The notes under the pieces were generated by a model that made no database searches, was not told the origin of the DNA, and saw only the letters and a list, made by a program, of their open reading frames with translations. A program made the position numbers and the translations under genes. Below are positions 1-15,400 of a stretch of 64,000 bases of DNA, in pieces. The stretch's first letter is position 1; each line of letters opens with the position of its first letter. Source of the stretch: Astropecten irregularis (Eukaryota > Echinodermata > Asteroidea > Paxillosida > Astropectinidae). Location of the stretch: contig OZ020250.1 of assembly GCA_963971285.1 (NCBI GenBank), positions 18,194,783 through 18,258,782 of the forward strand, read 5' to 3'.

Positions 1-177
1 GTATTGTACGTGTATGCAATTTGTACACTTGTACATGTACGTATGGATGCAATTTTTACACTGTACGTACATGTACACGTACATTTTATGCTGCATGTGC
101 ATAAAAAATGTACATACAGTACCAGTATAGCCTAGATGTACAATGGACACATGTACATACATACGTGTACATGTACA

Positions 178-313
178 ATAGCACTGCGCACTTGAGCTAA
201 AAATAGCACCGAACCTCAGACAAACATTGCAACCGGCCATGCAAACGTGTGGTGAGTGGAGGTGTGTGCGCGCGTGCATGCATGGTGTGACGTCATTAGT
301 GCAGAACGCTATT
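178..313. mobile_element. C-family MITE copy 1
   Basis: Ends AATAGCACTGCGCACTTG and GTGCAGAACGCTATT are degenerate inverted repeats; contains CAGACAAACATTGCAACC and TGACGTCATTAG. Confidence 0.8.
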
Positions 314-2825
314 GTACTAGCCTGTGTACCCTACCCTTCAACTTAAATGTTTAACGAACATGCACAATTTTGTGAAATTGTGTGTGTGTTCATGTATTAT
401 AGAAAAATCAAGAGATGTGCGTGTACATCATAACATGTACATAACACATACGTACAGTATGTGCATCATGATATCTTTAGTTTTAGGGTTTACATATTGT
501 ACAATGTACTGTATTTATGTACATTGTACATACTGTAAGTACTGCAGTGTGCAGTTCATACACATCAGGCATGTTTGTCCTTTTTTCGTTTCTTATTTAA
601 TAATAAATTTATGAATAAATATGCATACATGTATTGAGAGTCAGAGAGTGTACAGTAGTACCCCCAGGCTGACTTTCATACAGTACATTATACGTATTAT
701 ACGTACAGTCTGTATTGAAGCTTGAAATCAATTGCTAAACACGTCAGCATATGTACATTGCAAAGGGCATTATGATCCATTTTCTATTTTAGAAATGTTA
801 TTTAACTCATAAGCCCGTTAAAAAAGTAAATGTTTTGACCATGCCTTTATGTTTGCGAGTCTTGATTGTTTTTTGCAGATGTGTGTGTCCAATTTACAGC
901 TTAGTTATCGGCTAATTTGGAAACAGACCAAGCAAAATCAGTGTCACAAAAAGATTTCATTAAACACTAAGATTAAGATTGAGACAGTTGTCTAGACTGC
1001 ACATGCATAGCACCATGTAGTAATTAACATTGTGACACATGTACTTGTTTGTGAAATTGACCTTTGGTATGTACATATGTGAAATATTAGATGTGTTGGT
1101 GAACTTGGTGGAAATGTACACTAAGGTAATTGGTTTTGTGGTAACATGTGAATTGTACATATACAGTTTGTAAAGTAAGAGATGGACAGAAGATGGATGA
1201 ATAAGGAAATTATCATCAATTAGTTGTGAAAACTGACTACACACAGCTGGGTACATGAAGTTGCTTGCACTGCATTCCACATGATTTGGCAATTACACAA
1301 GAATAGTTGCACTTGAAAAAGACTGCAGGTATTGCATTGTGTATACTGTATACTGTACATAATGTGTACAGTATACAACCTGCTGTCTTTACACTATGCT
1401 GATACATGCTTCAAGTGGAATTCACACTTGTCTCCATACATTATGTTCGCAAGGGGAAACTGCACATTGCACAATCTCATCCTTTTGTTACAATTTACCG
1501 GTACAAGTATAATTATTATGTGTTTACAGCCTACTGTATAATGAATTTAATTATTTACATATGTTGTACACTGTACACATATTTATTTTTAAAACTACAT
1601 GTACAAGTGAAATGTTGTTATTTTGTATAGGGCCTACAAATTGTCAAACTGGTACATTAAATTGTACTGTACATCAATTTACAATATCTGTCAGGCATGT
1701 GCGCATGTATACAAAACATACCTGTATGTACAGTATGTACCTAATGTACATGTAATTACAGTTTTTGTACACATAACTGTGTACATGTGAAGTCATACAG
1801 TAGTACTGTACCTGCAGAACTGTAGTCACGGTAGTACACGTACAGCCACACGTACACGTGTACATGTACATGTACATGTACATACATAATAGTCATGTAC
1901 AGTACATATGTACAGTACCATTGACAGATGGAATTGTACATTATGTCATGTACAGTACCAGTTGTTCTCGTATGTAATGCTGAACATTTTAGCTTGAATA
2001 TAATTTACAAGTTCAAGTACACTGCACGTGTATTTACACGTAAGTTTCTTGATAGGTGTACATGTATGTACATACATGTACATGTACCTAGATGGCATTT
2101 TATTAAATACTTAAACAGATTTGCCGGCCATGTGTTTATCTGATTTTATGTAGCCTATAGGCCTACATGTAATCTTGTTATAATACCATGGAGGTAAATG
2201 CACTACTAACATACATACAGACGTATACTGTACATGTATTTATGTACAGTGTACATGTGCACGTCCTCGGTGATATCCCAAGACTTGCACATCCATGTTC
2301 AGTGCTCAGACACATGTTTCTTTGGTTGTTCTATTTTAAGATACATACACAGAACACATGTATTAAAAGTCTGACAAAAGAATGTTTGTATTAAATTATG
2401 TACACGTATACATACATGTGCATACATGTACATCATGTGGTTTTACTGAGGTTACATGCAATTAAGAAAAATAGATAAGTACTGTAATAGAAATATTAAA
2501 AGTTTGCTAGCATTTTTTTTATGTACAGGTTTGTAGTTTGAATCATTCAATTACGTGTACATGTAGTCATGTAAAGTGTAGGCTAGAGCACACAATTCCT
2601 CACTGGCAGACTGTGTCATATGTACATGTATGTATGTATGATAATCCTCAAATTGAAAAGGCATCTGTGCATGTAGATCTTGCATGCATGCATCCCCATC
2701 AATGTGGCACTGCTCTACTACAAGAATATGTTGATGACTTATGTATGTGATGATTTAATGTAAGTACTGTACATCAGCAAACTTCAATTGGCAGATTGAT
2801 TGTACAAGTACATACAGTATGTTAA

Positions 2826-2958
2826 TGGGAGACTCTGGAGAACCGGTCTTCAAGTCAACAGCGCACGCACAACAGCGCACGCGCAAAACAAGGCGTGCAT
2901 GCTCACAATTGCGTGCACGTGCGCTGTTGACTTGAAGACCAGTTCTCCAAAGTTTCCA
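2826..2958. mobile_element. D-family GC-rich hairpin element
   Basis: GGTCTTCAAGTCAACAGCGC near the left and GCGCTGTTGACTTGAAGACC near the right form long arms around an alternating CA/CG-rich centre. Confidence 0.82.
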
Positions 2959-3212
2959 ATTGTTAAATACCTTTTTTCATGCTCAGAATTATTTGACACT
3001 GCAGACACTGACCAGTAATGCATATGACCAGTAAATTCATACCTGTACATGTAGGTATGTTCACAGTGACCACAGTGTGTGTAGTTAATTTTCATGCTCT
3101 TTTGGAGAGATGGAAGGACTACAACTGGTTTCCTTTGAAGGAATGCCCTTGGTGCTGGCTTATGATCATATTCACTGATGATTTTGAACATGATTTTTGT
3201 ATTGCAACACAG

Positions 3213-3413
3213 GCTGCTGGACTTACGAAGCGAGGGAACATGACTGCAACCAGGAGGAGTGCAACTCCTCCTCTCCCCCGATTGACTCCATGATGCGAGC
3301 CCACAACGTCTCCAGTCGCTTCTGCTGCTGCAAAGGAGACTACTGCAACAACAACATCAGCAGCAGCTACGTCCCTGGCCTGACCACAGAAGGCTCACCC
3401 TATCAGCCTCGTG
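3213..3413 (+). CDS. BMPR2: BMPR2 exon: C-terminal ectodomain
   Basis: Acceptor AG at 3211–3212, donor GTGAGT at 3414. Encodes [15 protein letters not shown] and [11 protein letters not shown], matching the last Cys cluster of the three-finger ligand-binding fold. Starts with two bases of a split codon and ends with one base (G). The intervening GVSSRF-type spacer is longer than in human, and the stalk after YCN is Ser/Pro rich. Confidence 0.93.
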
Positions 3414-6400
3414 GTGAGTTTTCTGGGTTTTTTTGTCTGTATTTTAAGGAAACTTTCCTGCTTAAAATGGTTGTCCCTTATTGGGGGTTTGAAGTGGAGA
3501 GGTTTTTGGCTGGGTAGCTCAGTTGGTAAGAGTGCTGGTACAGTATTCTGGAGGTAGCTGGTTCGAATCCCGCTCCAGTCAATTTTTCTATGTTCACTTT
3601 TCAACGACGCACGAGAAGTGCGAACGAAATAGAAGTGCGAAAGTACGAACGATTCTTACATGGTGTTTCCGCAAACCGATTCACGTACTTTCTTTTGTTA
3701 AACAATTTGATCATAGTTTTTGATATGATCTGTATGTTCTGAGAGATGTTTCCTTGTGTTTTGATATATCATTTTATATTTCTTGACAGGTATCGTAACG
3801 TTGCCCCCGCAAGGTGATGGTTGGACAACCATTGTTGTAATCATGGCCTCCATCCTCTTTGTGTGCATTGCCATCCCCATCCTGTTCCTCGTCATCCGCA
3901 TGTATCGCGCACGCAGCCTGAAATCCAAGATGGATCACCCGAACATGCTGGAGGCAGCTCCACCAGAGCCCAGCATCGACCTGGACCAGCTCAAGATCAT
4001 GAATCTTGTCGGACAGGGACGCTACTGCAACTGTTACCGCGGCGTGCTGGAAGATGGCGAGGTGGCCGTCAAGATCTTCGCCGGGGCTTCGCGCCAGTGC
4101 TACCTCAACGAGGTGGAGATCTACACCCTGGCCCACATCGAGCACCCAAACGTCCTCAAGTTCCTGGGCAGCTACGAGAGGATGGGCCAGGACAACTGGC
4201 CGGAGTACCTCCTGGTCGTGGACTACATGCTGCATGGATCCCTCATGGTCTACCTGAAGGAGAACACGTACGACTGGCTGGGCATGTGCCGGCTGGGCCA
4301 GACTGCAGCTGCTGGCTTGGGCCACTTACACCAGTCAGTTGATAAAGGAGGTAATGTTCAAAAGCAGCCCACCTTGCCCACAGCTCAGTGAGCAAGATAT
4401 TATAATCAATAAAGTAAATTCAGGCCAATAAAAGCCAAAGCAATGTCTCATTCATTTGCCAAGTGACAATAATGCAGAAATCTTAAATGATTGTTCTATT
4501 TATACTAATATTTGTCTGTTGTGCATATCCTGGGTTAACTGGGTTATGCAAAATTTTCTTTGCTTGCCTCAAATAAAAATGTGTAACCCTCTTGGGATCC
4601 TTCTTACCAAGTCCCTGCATATTCAGAACACATACTATTTGTGCACAAGCCTCTTTGTTACACACGGATCAACATGTCACATTCTACATGCAGTACATCT
4701 TCTTTAGTAATATTGTGAATAAAAAACACACCTAGATATTTTGGAACAGGTGCTTCATGCTCATGAATCATGCATCGTGCAATGTACATGTACATGGACC
4801 ATTGGGGATGTGCATTCAATTTAATGCAATTTATTTCAAACACAAATTAGACAATTACAATGTATAAAATTTCCATTTCATCATTTCATTTCATGGAAAA
4901 CAAAAACATATTACCAGTAATCATTTCAAACATTAGGCAAATTACAATAATATGAACTGGGAAAATGGAGGCAAGTCTCAAGAGATACATATTTTAAGTT
5001 GGTGCTGGACTGAGGCCAGAGAAAGGGAACGTTTGATACTAAGGGGGAGCAGATACCAATTTCTGGCGCCAGAATATCAGATGTTATGGTTGAACTGTTG
5101 AGTTGTATGGGTCGGGAGATGTATGTTTGCAGTTCACAATTTTAGTATTCCTGATTTCCATTTATCATACACATAATGTACATAATGTAAATTACTTTTT
5201 TGATATACAGTCCAAGCTCTGTGCAATGTACAATGTTCTTGTTGTTCTCTGTCAGTGATGTTAAGATTCTTTAAGAAAACAAAAACGTCTTTTACTTGTG
5301 TCTTGTGAATCATATAGCAAAAAGAAAATGGACTTACGGTAATACGTTGCATTGGACTTGATATGCGACGTATTTATGTGTACACATGTGGAAATCTACT
5401 AAGACACTAAACAAAACAGTAACAGACAAACACACACACAAACTGAACAGCTGTCTATGTGATTGTACAACATGTGTGTTGATAGTTGATACTGTACATG
5501 TACATCATGTACATGTACAAGCATGTACTGTACACTATACACACACATGTGCAGACATGCAAATTTACAAAAATGTAACAACTAACATGTACAAGACTAC
5601 ATGTACATTTACATGTATCTCAGCAGAGAGCCTTCTATTCTCAGCATGTCTTGTCCCAGATACAATGTACTAGTGTCACATGTTGCTGAGACATCCAGGG
5701 AATGCAGAAGTCACATGAAATGTGACATTTGGAAAGGCCACCTCGGAGGCTAAAAGGCTCACTATTGCTTAGCATACAATAACATGCACTGAGATTTGAT
5801 TTTAGTATGTCGTAAATCTGTCCAGGCATTCTCAGTTGACAGGTTCTACAGAGTGCCTTACTTTAATCATAGAGGAAGGAAATAATACAGTACATGTATG
5901 TATACTGGTACACGTACTGTATGTTATGTACATTGCTGTTGTCTATACTTGTACAGTATGAATTTCTTGAATGTATGGTACCTGTGTATGGTACAGTACA
6001 TACCAATTATGTCATTTACAGGTCACATTAACAAGTTCTCTTCATTTACACTTACAGTAATCTAAACATGTACATGTATGCACTTAGTACTGTATACATT
6101 CATGGCATGGTTTCTGATACGCGTACATGAGCACACGTACATTATGTGTACATGTACAATGTGCACACATTTAGATTTGCATATAATGCCCTAAAGGATG
6201 TACGTACTTTGCACCCATAAACAATTTGACATGATCTCCACAAAATGAAGAATATAACATGTACACTCTATGTGCAGGTGTGTATACTATACATTTCTCA
6301 ACAATTTGCTTGAAATTATGTCCTGAATGCACATTTATGTGTATCTAATACCTGTATATATACTATTGATTCCGGACGTTGCCGGTTCAAATCCTGCTCC

Positions 6401-9400
6401 AGTCAATTTTTCTTTTTTCACTTTTCAACGACTTGAAATTATTCCAGTCAGTTTCCCTTGTGGTTACATGCTCTGTATTTGATGATTGCAGTACTTGTAT
6501 ACTGTAGGCCTACTACAGTATATTCATGTCATTACTGGTTTGTTTTTCGCTTCAACCAAAGAAACTTCTTTGTGCCCGCTGTACATGTACGCTTACATTT
6601 ATATGACATAAAGGGGAGCAATAAGAATTCAACATTACTACAACAAACAATAAGAAAAGTAAAATTATGGTGAAGAATATATTTCTTGCATTGCATCCTT
6701 ATTTTTAGGAATGAAACTTTTCTTCGGATCAGCTGATTTCCTGTCTTACATGTATGCCATTGAAAAGTGAAAAACACGGTTTAAAGTATAATAAAGATGG
6801 GAATTTCCTTGTTTTTCAGTTCCAGTAAGTCCAAATGGAATGCCTGTAATTGGGACTAGATGGATTTACAAAGCACAGATACGTACTTTCACACACTTCC
6901 ACCAAAACCTTTATGCAGTATGCAGTACAAAGAGTTACTGGTAATTTGGCCTGTCAAACTGTGAGTGGTGCATGCAATGTGAATGACATATAGGCCTAAT
7001 GTAAGTACATAATATCATACAGAATCAAACATTAAATTCTGTTTCTCATGTACTTTCAGGATCCTCAAGACCAGCTATTGTTCATCGGGACATCAACAGC
7101 AGGAACATATTGGTGCGCTCGGACCTGACCTGCGTCATTGGAGACTTTGGGTTTGCTATGAAAGTCTTCGGCTCGTCCGTTGTCCGAGAGGGTGATGAGG
7201 ACAACAGCACAATCACTGATGTAAGTGTCTAGTCAGTGCCATTGGGCATTTTTGAAACAGAGGCTTAAGCTCGGGCTCAGGCTCCGGCACGATTTCGTGA
7301 ATCCATTATAAAATAACGGGCATCAAAATGGATGCTTTTGGCTGCGGTTTGGAAGTAGATTCTCTGGTTTGAAAAGGAAAACAGAGCTTCAGCTTCAATG
7401 GAAAACCACAACTTATATTTTCAGCATATGGATGACGGAAAGGAAGCCTAAGCCTGAGCCAAAGCCTCCGTTTCGAAAAGGCCCTTAGGTTCAAGTCTTT
7501 CCCATGAAAACATGCGCTGTGAGTGTCGAAAGACAGAATGTGAGCTGTATTTGTTACCACCATTAATATTATTTTTATGTACAGTAAACTGCTAGACATT
7601 ATACTGAATGAGAATTTAACCTCATGTGGACATGAACACCTGTTGAAAAATGTGAAAATGTGACGCACAAAATGAGTCTTGCTTTTGACTTTTGACCCTT
7701 TTTGTGTCAGAATGAAAATTTTTAACACATGTATCTCTTTTGGAACATCACTATGATCATTCTTTTCAAAATGCAAGGATTTGTGCTTAAAACATCAGTT
7801 TTATAGATTGTGGCTTAAAATAAGTGCTTTGGAAAAACCAGAAATAAAATAAAACTAAAAGACAAAAATTTAACAACAAAAACCGGAGGTCCTAGATTGA
7901 AATGATATAAAAGTATTGAGGTCTCCTTAGTTGAAAATACGGTGTACATAAAAACAGTTCATGACACACAGCCTTCACTGGGCCTTTGCGTTGTGTTATC
8001 GCTGACATTTAACATTCTACCTTTTGTGAGAAAATTGGCTTGAATTCCTTTGAGTATCTACATGTAGAACAATAATGCACGTTGCGATAACTCCCAAAAT
8101 GTTATGACGTGTGTTTTGCATTCCGCTGATGTATGTAATCTACATGGATCAACTGGAACATGTACACGAACACATAACATACATGAACATTGATCTTATT
8201 TTGCTTGTCACTATCGGACTGATAATCATCAAACTGGTCATGATTTATCTATCTCAGCCATTAAGGTTAGATTTTGTCACAGATGACGGAAATGCCTCCC
8301 TCCTGGGAAACTTTGGTTGGAATTCCCTTGGAGATCTGGAGCAGAGAGGAATGTGATAAACACCCATCGTTTGTGCACATGTAATGCACACGTATGTTGG
8401 TTTAAGCACACTGTACATATGCCTGGGGAGACCCGAGTTCAGTGAAATTCAGATTCGTCAGATGTTTTCGGGATGTGAACAGAAGAAATATACACATGTA
8501 CAGTACATCATACATGTATAACATGTATTTAGCCAAATAGAGTCAGCATTTGCCAAGTCAAAAACATAAAAGAAAAAGAAGACGAATTGTTACTAATAAG
8601 ACAAAGTACTGTACACTTGTTTGTGTGTACATGAACGTGAATTATATTTATACACATACAACCTCCACAATACAAATACAGACCTGTGTACATGTAGCAG
8701 AAATAATACATTACCATTGATTATAAAGTTTCCATTTACTCAGAAATTTAAACTTTAACTTATACGGTGAAACACCGCTATAACGAACATGCTAGGATGC
8801 ACAGAAATTGTTTGTTATAGTGGACGTTCGTTATAGTGAACAGTGTTCAGCATGCCTTTATACATTGTACATTGTGCATGTACATAAAAATTGGGAGCCA
8901 AGGATGATGTTCGGTTTAGCCAAATGTTCGGTATAGCGGTGTTTGTTAATGTTATAGTGGCGTTCCATAGTATACTGTAAGCTAACTGTAAGAATGTTTT
9001 GTGCTAGTGTCTGAAAGTGTGATACTGTCCACGTTTGGCTTGCCCTATGAAAGTACCGTATTGAAATAATGTTTTGTCCCTGCCTTCGCATGCCCCCTGC
9101 AAGATGAAACAGCCTGTCCAAAATTGCTAGCAGGGCGCATAGTGGAAAAGTGTGTTGCCATGGTTGCTTACAGTAGTGAGACGTGCACACACCTACAGAT
9201 GTACTTACACGTACACTGTCTGAATACTAATCTGAGCATTATAGTCACATAGTGTGCACACCTTCCTGCATAATGTATGTACAGTATGATAAATTAAGGT
9301 TATCCATGTACAATCACAAAACTAACTGTACTTCAAAGTGGCAAGTGGTTGCTTATACAATATACAGGGTTCGAAATATCCACTAGACCGTGGACCGTGT

Positions 9401-12400
9401 CTAGTAATTTCAGTGTCGGTCTAGTAAAGTTTTTACTGCACTAGTCCGGCTGTCTAGGGATTTTGTTTTCCTTGCACAATTAAAATGGCGCCTAAATGAT
9501 TATTTTTGACACACTGTTGCACACATTTATGGTTTTCTATGTACAGTACATGAATGAATGCCATAGGTTTAGTGAAAGAATTTCATGTCTAGTAAAATGC
9601 TTCACTTACTAGACTTGCTGTCCGGTGCATTTTTTCACGAAATTCGAGCCATGATGTATAGCATGTGTGGGAGGGGATGTGTACAAGCAGCACATGAGCA
9701 AAGTTCAAACAAAATATTAAATTAAAAAATTATCAATCATTATAATTTGTTATGAACTATTTCGCATTTGTACTATGCACACCTGCCTGTGTATGTGTAA
9801 GCTTTAGGATTATGCATGAACACATACAGACATACAATTATAAAATGTACAGTGTATGTGGAATCCCTGGAAGTGACAATGCATACATGTGTGTGGGTGG
9901 CAATGTTTACCAGAGCTCATGTAATTATTGGAAATGAAATGGCTTTGTATTATCAGGAGACACTAAGAGCACAAACTTGATTGTGCAAAAACATGCATCA
10001 GAAGACATTTAAACATTGACATTTCTGGATGGAAAATCAAATTTACATACTGTAAAACGTGTGGATGGAAAGAAAGTATTTGGTGTGTTAAAGGCAGTTG
10101 TGGTTTGTTGGTTTTGCTTTATACATGTACATCTGCTGTTACTAATGTAATTAGTGTTTTAATAGCACTCCGCACTTGCGCTAAAAATAGCACCGGACCT
10201 CAGACAAACATTGCAACCATGCACACGTGCGTGGGTGTGCGCGTGCATGTACACTACGTGTGTGAGTCAATGTTTGTCTGACATCCGGGGATTGTGTGAC
10301 GTCATTAGTGCGGAGCGCTATTGTATTTGTACATGTAGGAGCCACGTGGGCAATTAATGAAAAGCCATTGGCTTAAAGTTGTGACTTTGTGCACTTTGAT
10401 AGTTTCTAGGCTTTTCATACTTTCAATAACATGAATGATAACAAAAATATACATAGAATGTGCAGGAATCCATGTAGCACGGCGTGACATAAATTGTTCT
10501 GATATGTCCGGGACGAACAGAAGCGTGGTTTCCTAAAAATAACTCAGGGTGACACACTAGGTGTGAGGAAGTGAAGATTCCCACAGATGGTGAGCTCCAG
10601 CAGACACCAGTGTATGGTTTACAGACATTTCAGAACTAATGCAATATTTGGTTTCTTTTGGTCAATTTGCTGATGTTGCACAGGTGGGTACAGTGCGCTA
10701 CATGTCCCCAGAGGTGCTGGATGGTGCCGTCAACCTGCGGGACTGCGAGGCTGCCCTGAAGCAGGTGGATATCTATGCCCTGGGACTGGTCCTGTGGGAG
10801 GTTGCTACCCGATGCAGTGATCTCTATCCAGGTAGTTAATCTATCATCATTTACCTCCACCCTCTCCAAATAAAAAAACAATCTAACCCCAATACTAACC
10901 CCTCAACCTATAAAAACAGCAAAATAGTATTTTAATACCTTTTGAGTTGTGTCAGGTTGTGATAGTTTGAATGCAGAAGATGGCAGGATTGGTAGGGATA
11001 CATATACATTGCTCATTAGTTTAACTATTTTTGATGTTCATACTACATGTAGAACTGATAGTATCATACTTTGGTTTTTGTCAAAGAAATACAGATTCGT
11101 AGGCAAAAATATCAAGGAAGATACAGTAAAATGTAATTTGGAAAATTTCAGTCCCATACGTTGCCAACTTTTTGAGAAAACAGCGAAAAACGGCCACAGT
11201 ATTTCTTAAGTGTTTTCTCTTTTATTTTTGATCTTTTAAAAGATCAAAAAGATTTTCGGTCGTTGTTTTACTAATTTCTGGATAAATACACCATTTCAGG
11301 CGGAAACATTTTAACAGTATGTTTCTACCACCATCATCTTCATACCCTGTAAGTTATACATAAATCTGTGAACATTTCTGTATGATACTACCTTTAAAGG
11401 ATGTGCAGCAGTGTAATTTTGGATTGGTACCTTGTCATGCCCGTAAGAAAGCGAAATCGATTGCTTACTGGGGAGAATATTTATGTAGGTCTTGCCAGCC
11501 TGCTAGCAGGCATGTCATAGGTCTTGAGTTCACAACACCCCATTTTACTTAGAGTGTTTTGAATTGGCTTTAAGTACTGTACTTGTTGAGTAACGTGCTT
11601 GGCAAAAAAAAAAAAAAAAAAAAGGGAGAAACAAAAAACAATAATAAGAGGGGCTTATTCATGCCTAAATTTAAGCGAATCAGCATAGTGAAGTTGTTGA
11701 GCCGTAATCTTTTGAAGGTGTGTTCTTTGTTTTCTCATTGCTTTTATAGAGGTTATTTACGTGACGTCATTGGCCGTCAAGCACAATGATTGCACTCGCG
11801 ATACAATACGCTTCAGTGCACACGCAACATACAGTGTCCTACGGGTAACCATGGACAACATAGAAAAGCTTGACGGCCAATCACGTGATTTTATGACGTC
11901 GGTGAATAACCTCTATATTAGGTGTATACTGTACAGTATGTGTACATGTAGAGCTTACTCACAAAATGGCATTGGTCACTCAACAAAAAAATGGCAAACA
12001 ATGAAATGTGCTCATAACCCAGAGCTTTTGCAGCTGCGTCCGTCAACAAATTTTTAATTCAAGGCTTCACCATGCACGGGAGTCGATGATAATCAGATTT
12101 CCCCTCCCAAAACTGAGTTGTTCCTGGCTGTCTTGTCAGGAGATTCCAACCCGGGGATGGGTTTGGGGAAGGGTCCACGGGAAATGGACGTGTTTAAGGA
12201 AATAAAGTGCCGGTAGCCTCTTGAATGTTTGCATTTGGAAGTCGTAGCGTAAATACAGGAACTGATTGAAGATGTAATCAGTGCCGGGTTTTGGAATAGA
12301 CAGTGCCTTGCCAATTACCGGTAAGCTGCGTGGGTGAAGAGCCTGTGTCAACAATTGTCCAGCTCGCCTTGCTCTAGACTAATCATAGTAGGAAGAATTT

Positions 12401-15400
12401 CCTTTCTTACACATATATGCCAGTACAAAAGGAGGAAGATGTTGTTTAAAATGTCACAAGTGTACATGCTCAACTTGATGTATCCAAATTATTTATTTAT
12501 TTATTTCCTGTACATCTGGGATGTACATGTACAACTTTAGATTTAATTATTTTGTTTAGATTTTAACTCAGAATTTCAGCTTTTTTGCTTGATGTTTTCA
12601 AATTTTATTTGTTTGTGGCCACTTTAATATATCCCTGGGAAGTGTAATACACTAGATTAAAATGATACATATCTTGTGAAGTTTATGTATTGATTCCAAA
12701 TAAATATTCACAAGTATTGTGCAAGAGAAGAATATTTAAAACTTTCAAATGCCTCTCATAGAATTGCAATCTTCTCGAATCTGTTACAAAATCCACCACT
12801 GTTTGGCACCCTTTTTGTACACATTTTATATGTACATTGTACATGTACCTTGGACTTGGTAAAAGTTTGTTCGCCAAGTCAAGCCACCTTTAAAATTACA
12901 TTGCCTTGGCCAAACTGTCCTGAGTCATGTGAAATAAAGAGATCATGGTAATGGCAGCGATAGGATGGTAAGGCAGTAGGGTTAATAGTCATGCTGTAGC
13001 AGCACTGTACATGTCAACAGATTCTGATGTAAATCAAACCCCAATGATTGCTACATGTACATATACAGTATCTCACCACGAATACAATGAGTAAAATCTC
13101 TCAAAATTATGTTGGACCATTTCATTGATAGGCCGGAAGTGTGCAGTGAAAACATTATACACTCATTAGAAATGTATGAAATTATAGAAGATAAAATTAA
13201 AACAGTGCACAATAAAGTAAGGCTGCAGTTTGTATCCGGTTAACCAACTGTTCAAAAGGATACCCGGGTACATTTTTCCAGTTGGGTTAATCGAAAAGTA
13301 TCTTTTTAATGGCCTCTTCTTTTTGAGACATATTGACACAAAGAAAACAAAAGTATAGGGCAGGTGAGCACAAATTACCACGATCTTTTGAAAATTTGGA
13401 CTGGCAGGCTTATGCAAAGCAAAGGCCAGACATTTTGCTATAATGTACCATACATGTATGACAGTTTGCAGTGGGATGTTGTTCACAAAATCCCGTAAGG
13501 TGGCTATACGAAAAGGCTCTATGGATGCATGATTCATCAACTTTTTTTTGGCTGGGGATTTCAAGGCATTTGCGGGTATGTAGGCCTAGCTACGTGTTAT
13601 AAAGTCCAAAGTGTCAATTTTGCCACAAGATGGGTTTTTAACCGTACATGTAACTGGAATTTGGAAAGCACAATCATAGATTCCTGCTCCAGCCAGGCTC
13701 ATGGTGGCATGTGTGACTATGTCAGGAATTGGAGATTTTAAAGCCATGGGATTCATTTATATGTATCATAGGGGTCTGCCAGTGAGCCTACAAGCAGCAA
13801 CTGTGCCCTGGGTGTTGTCTTGAACTTGTCATGTTTTATTTGATCCTAGTGGTTGGCACTGTTTAGGCAGCTGGACATTACACGCTGAATCACAGAATCG
13901 TGCAGGATACCGTGAAGTGTTTTCGTGTAGGATTGATCCAAATGGGGCATCCAAACAAGATGTCATTCAGGGTGATGGTATGGGACGTACATAAATGTAT
14001 GTAGGCCATGCGATGTACATACACTGTACAGTATGTACTGTATGTTGTATACATGTACATAAATTGTTTAGTAAGCCAATTGCAATGTACATGTATGTTC
14101 ACTATGTTGTACACGTACGAAGCTGTTGTGTCTTCATGTACATACATGTACATAGTTTGAATAATGCATTTTAAACATTATCATGTACCGGTACATCTTA
14201 CATACAAATCATTCACTGTAGTTAATGAAACTTGGAAACAAAGGTACATTGTACAGTACACTACATCACATACACTGTACATGCGTGTACATTAAGACTT
14301 GTTTTCCTTCATTAGCATAATAAAATCCTAAACCTCCTGAAACCCCTTGGCATTTTGACTTGATATACACTGTACCGACCACATGTACATTTAGGATTCT
14401 TCCTCCATCAGCTAAAATCCTGCACTGTCATGGGTCTGACTGTGCAGCGTCTCTATGGCACTGCAGACCAGTTCACCACCTTGCAAAATCATAAAAACAA
14501 TACAGGACATTTACCATAACAAGCATCAGTGATGTTGCTACCCCAAAATGTTCTTTTGCATAAAACTTGTTGCTGTGTGGGTAATTGATCTGTCAAATAC
14601 ATTCTTTGCTGGTAGTGGTACATTTACATAGTGGCCATCTATACAGTACATTTAACAGTGTACCTGTATTTTGGTACATGTATGTTAAGTGGTTTGTGAA
14701 GTACATCATAAAAATATATGTGTGCAGAATTAATGTGACAACCTGCATGTTTGAGAAACCTATTAAATTGAGCGATATTCATGCTGCCCCCTTCCCCCCC
14801 CCAGGAAAAAACAAAAAACTAATGAAAACGAATCAATATTTACACATACATACAGTGTACCGGTATATGGATCTTCTTGCTTAAAAACCTGATGTTATTC
14901 ATTGCATTTTTTCTGCTTTTTAAGTGGTTTAAATACACGTTCTGTAGGCCCTATACATATCTGTACCTCAATCCTTGCACTATACATACATGTATGTACA
15001 TGTGTGCATTGAGGATTAGTAATGTTATGAATGTAGGCCATTCTTGCAGGTTGCGGCAGGATTTTGTGAAGATGCATGTCCCACGCACATCAGCGAACAT
15101 TTCTTAATAATGAGTGCACATTTACAGTCCATCAAATATGAATGAAACCAGATGTTCAAGTATACAATCATTTGGAAAATACGTGTATTAGAGCGTTAAT
15201 CAGGGAGTCCTTAGCAAACACAGTCTGTGATAGAATGGAAAGTACATGTACATTATGTGCATTATCGCGGACCATAGGTTGAATATATGTACAGTATGTG
15301 TCCACAGGAAAATTGTATTCATGTACAGTGTAGGTTTCCACAAGGTATTCACAAAACTGATATTTGGAATTAACTCAAAAAGGGGGAATTTTAAAAGTAT

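Larger units (their letters stand above)
1..3212. other. BMPR2 intron or upstream DNA, GTACAT-rich
   Basis: I see no coding exon. The stretch is dominated by TGTACA, ACATGT and TACGTA words, with runs such as 1857–1885. It holds one C-family element (178–313) and one D hairpin (2826–2958). The upstream BMPR2 exon carrying the first ectodomain cysteines is not visible here. Confidence 0.7.
7221..10683 (+). other. BMPR2 intron
   Basis: Intron carrying an E-family element, two other terminal-inverted-repeat elements (8768–8958, 9368–9652), a C-family element (10161–10322) and TGTACA clusters. No coding signal seen. Confidence 0.8.

Noticed and set aside
1855-1890. ACATGT run as a CRISPR-like or origin repeat
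   Set aside because: It is a microsatellite of TACATG units without spacers, in a eukaryotic intron or flank.
3774-4325. 183-codon minus-strand open frame
   Set aside because: It is the complement of the BMPR2 kinase exon, whose plus-strand product is clearly homologous; GC-rich codon use keeps the opposite frame open.
7306-7776. 156-codon minus-strand open frame
   Set aside because: Overlaps the E-family element and ordinary BMPR2 intron; no homology recognised.
13166-13564. 132-codon minus-strand open frame
   Set aside because: Intronic, AT-rich, no motif; not supported as an exon.
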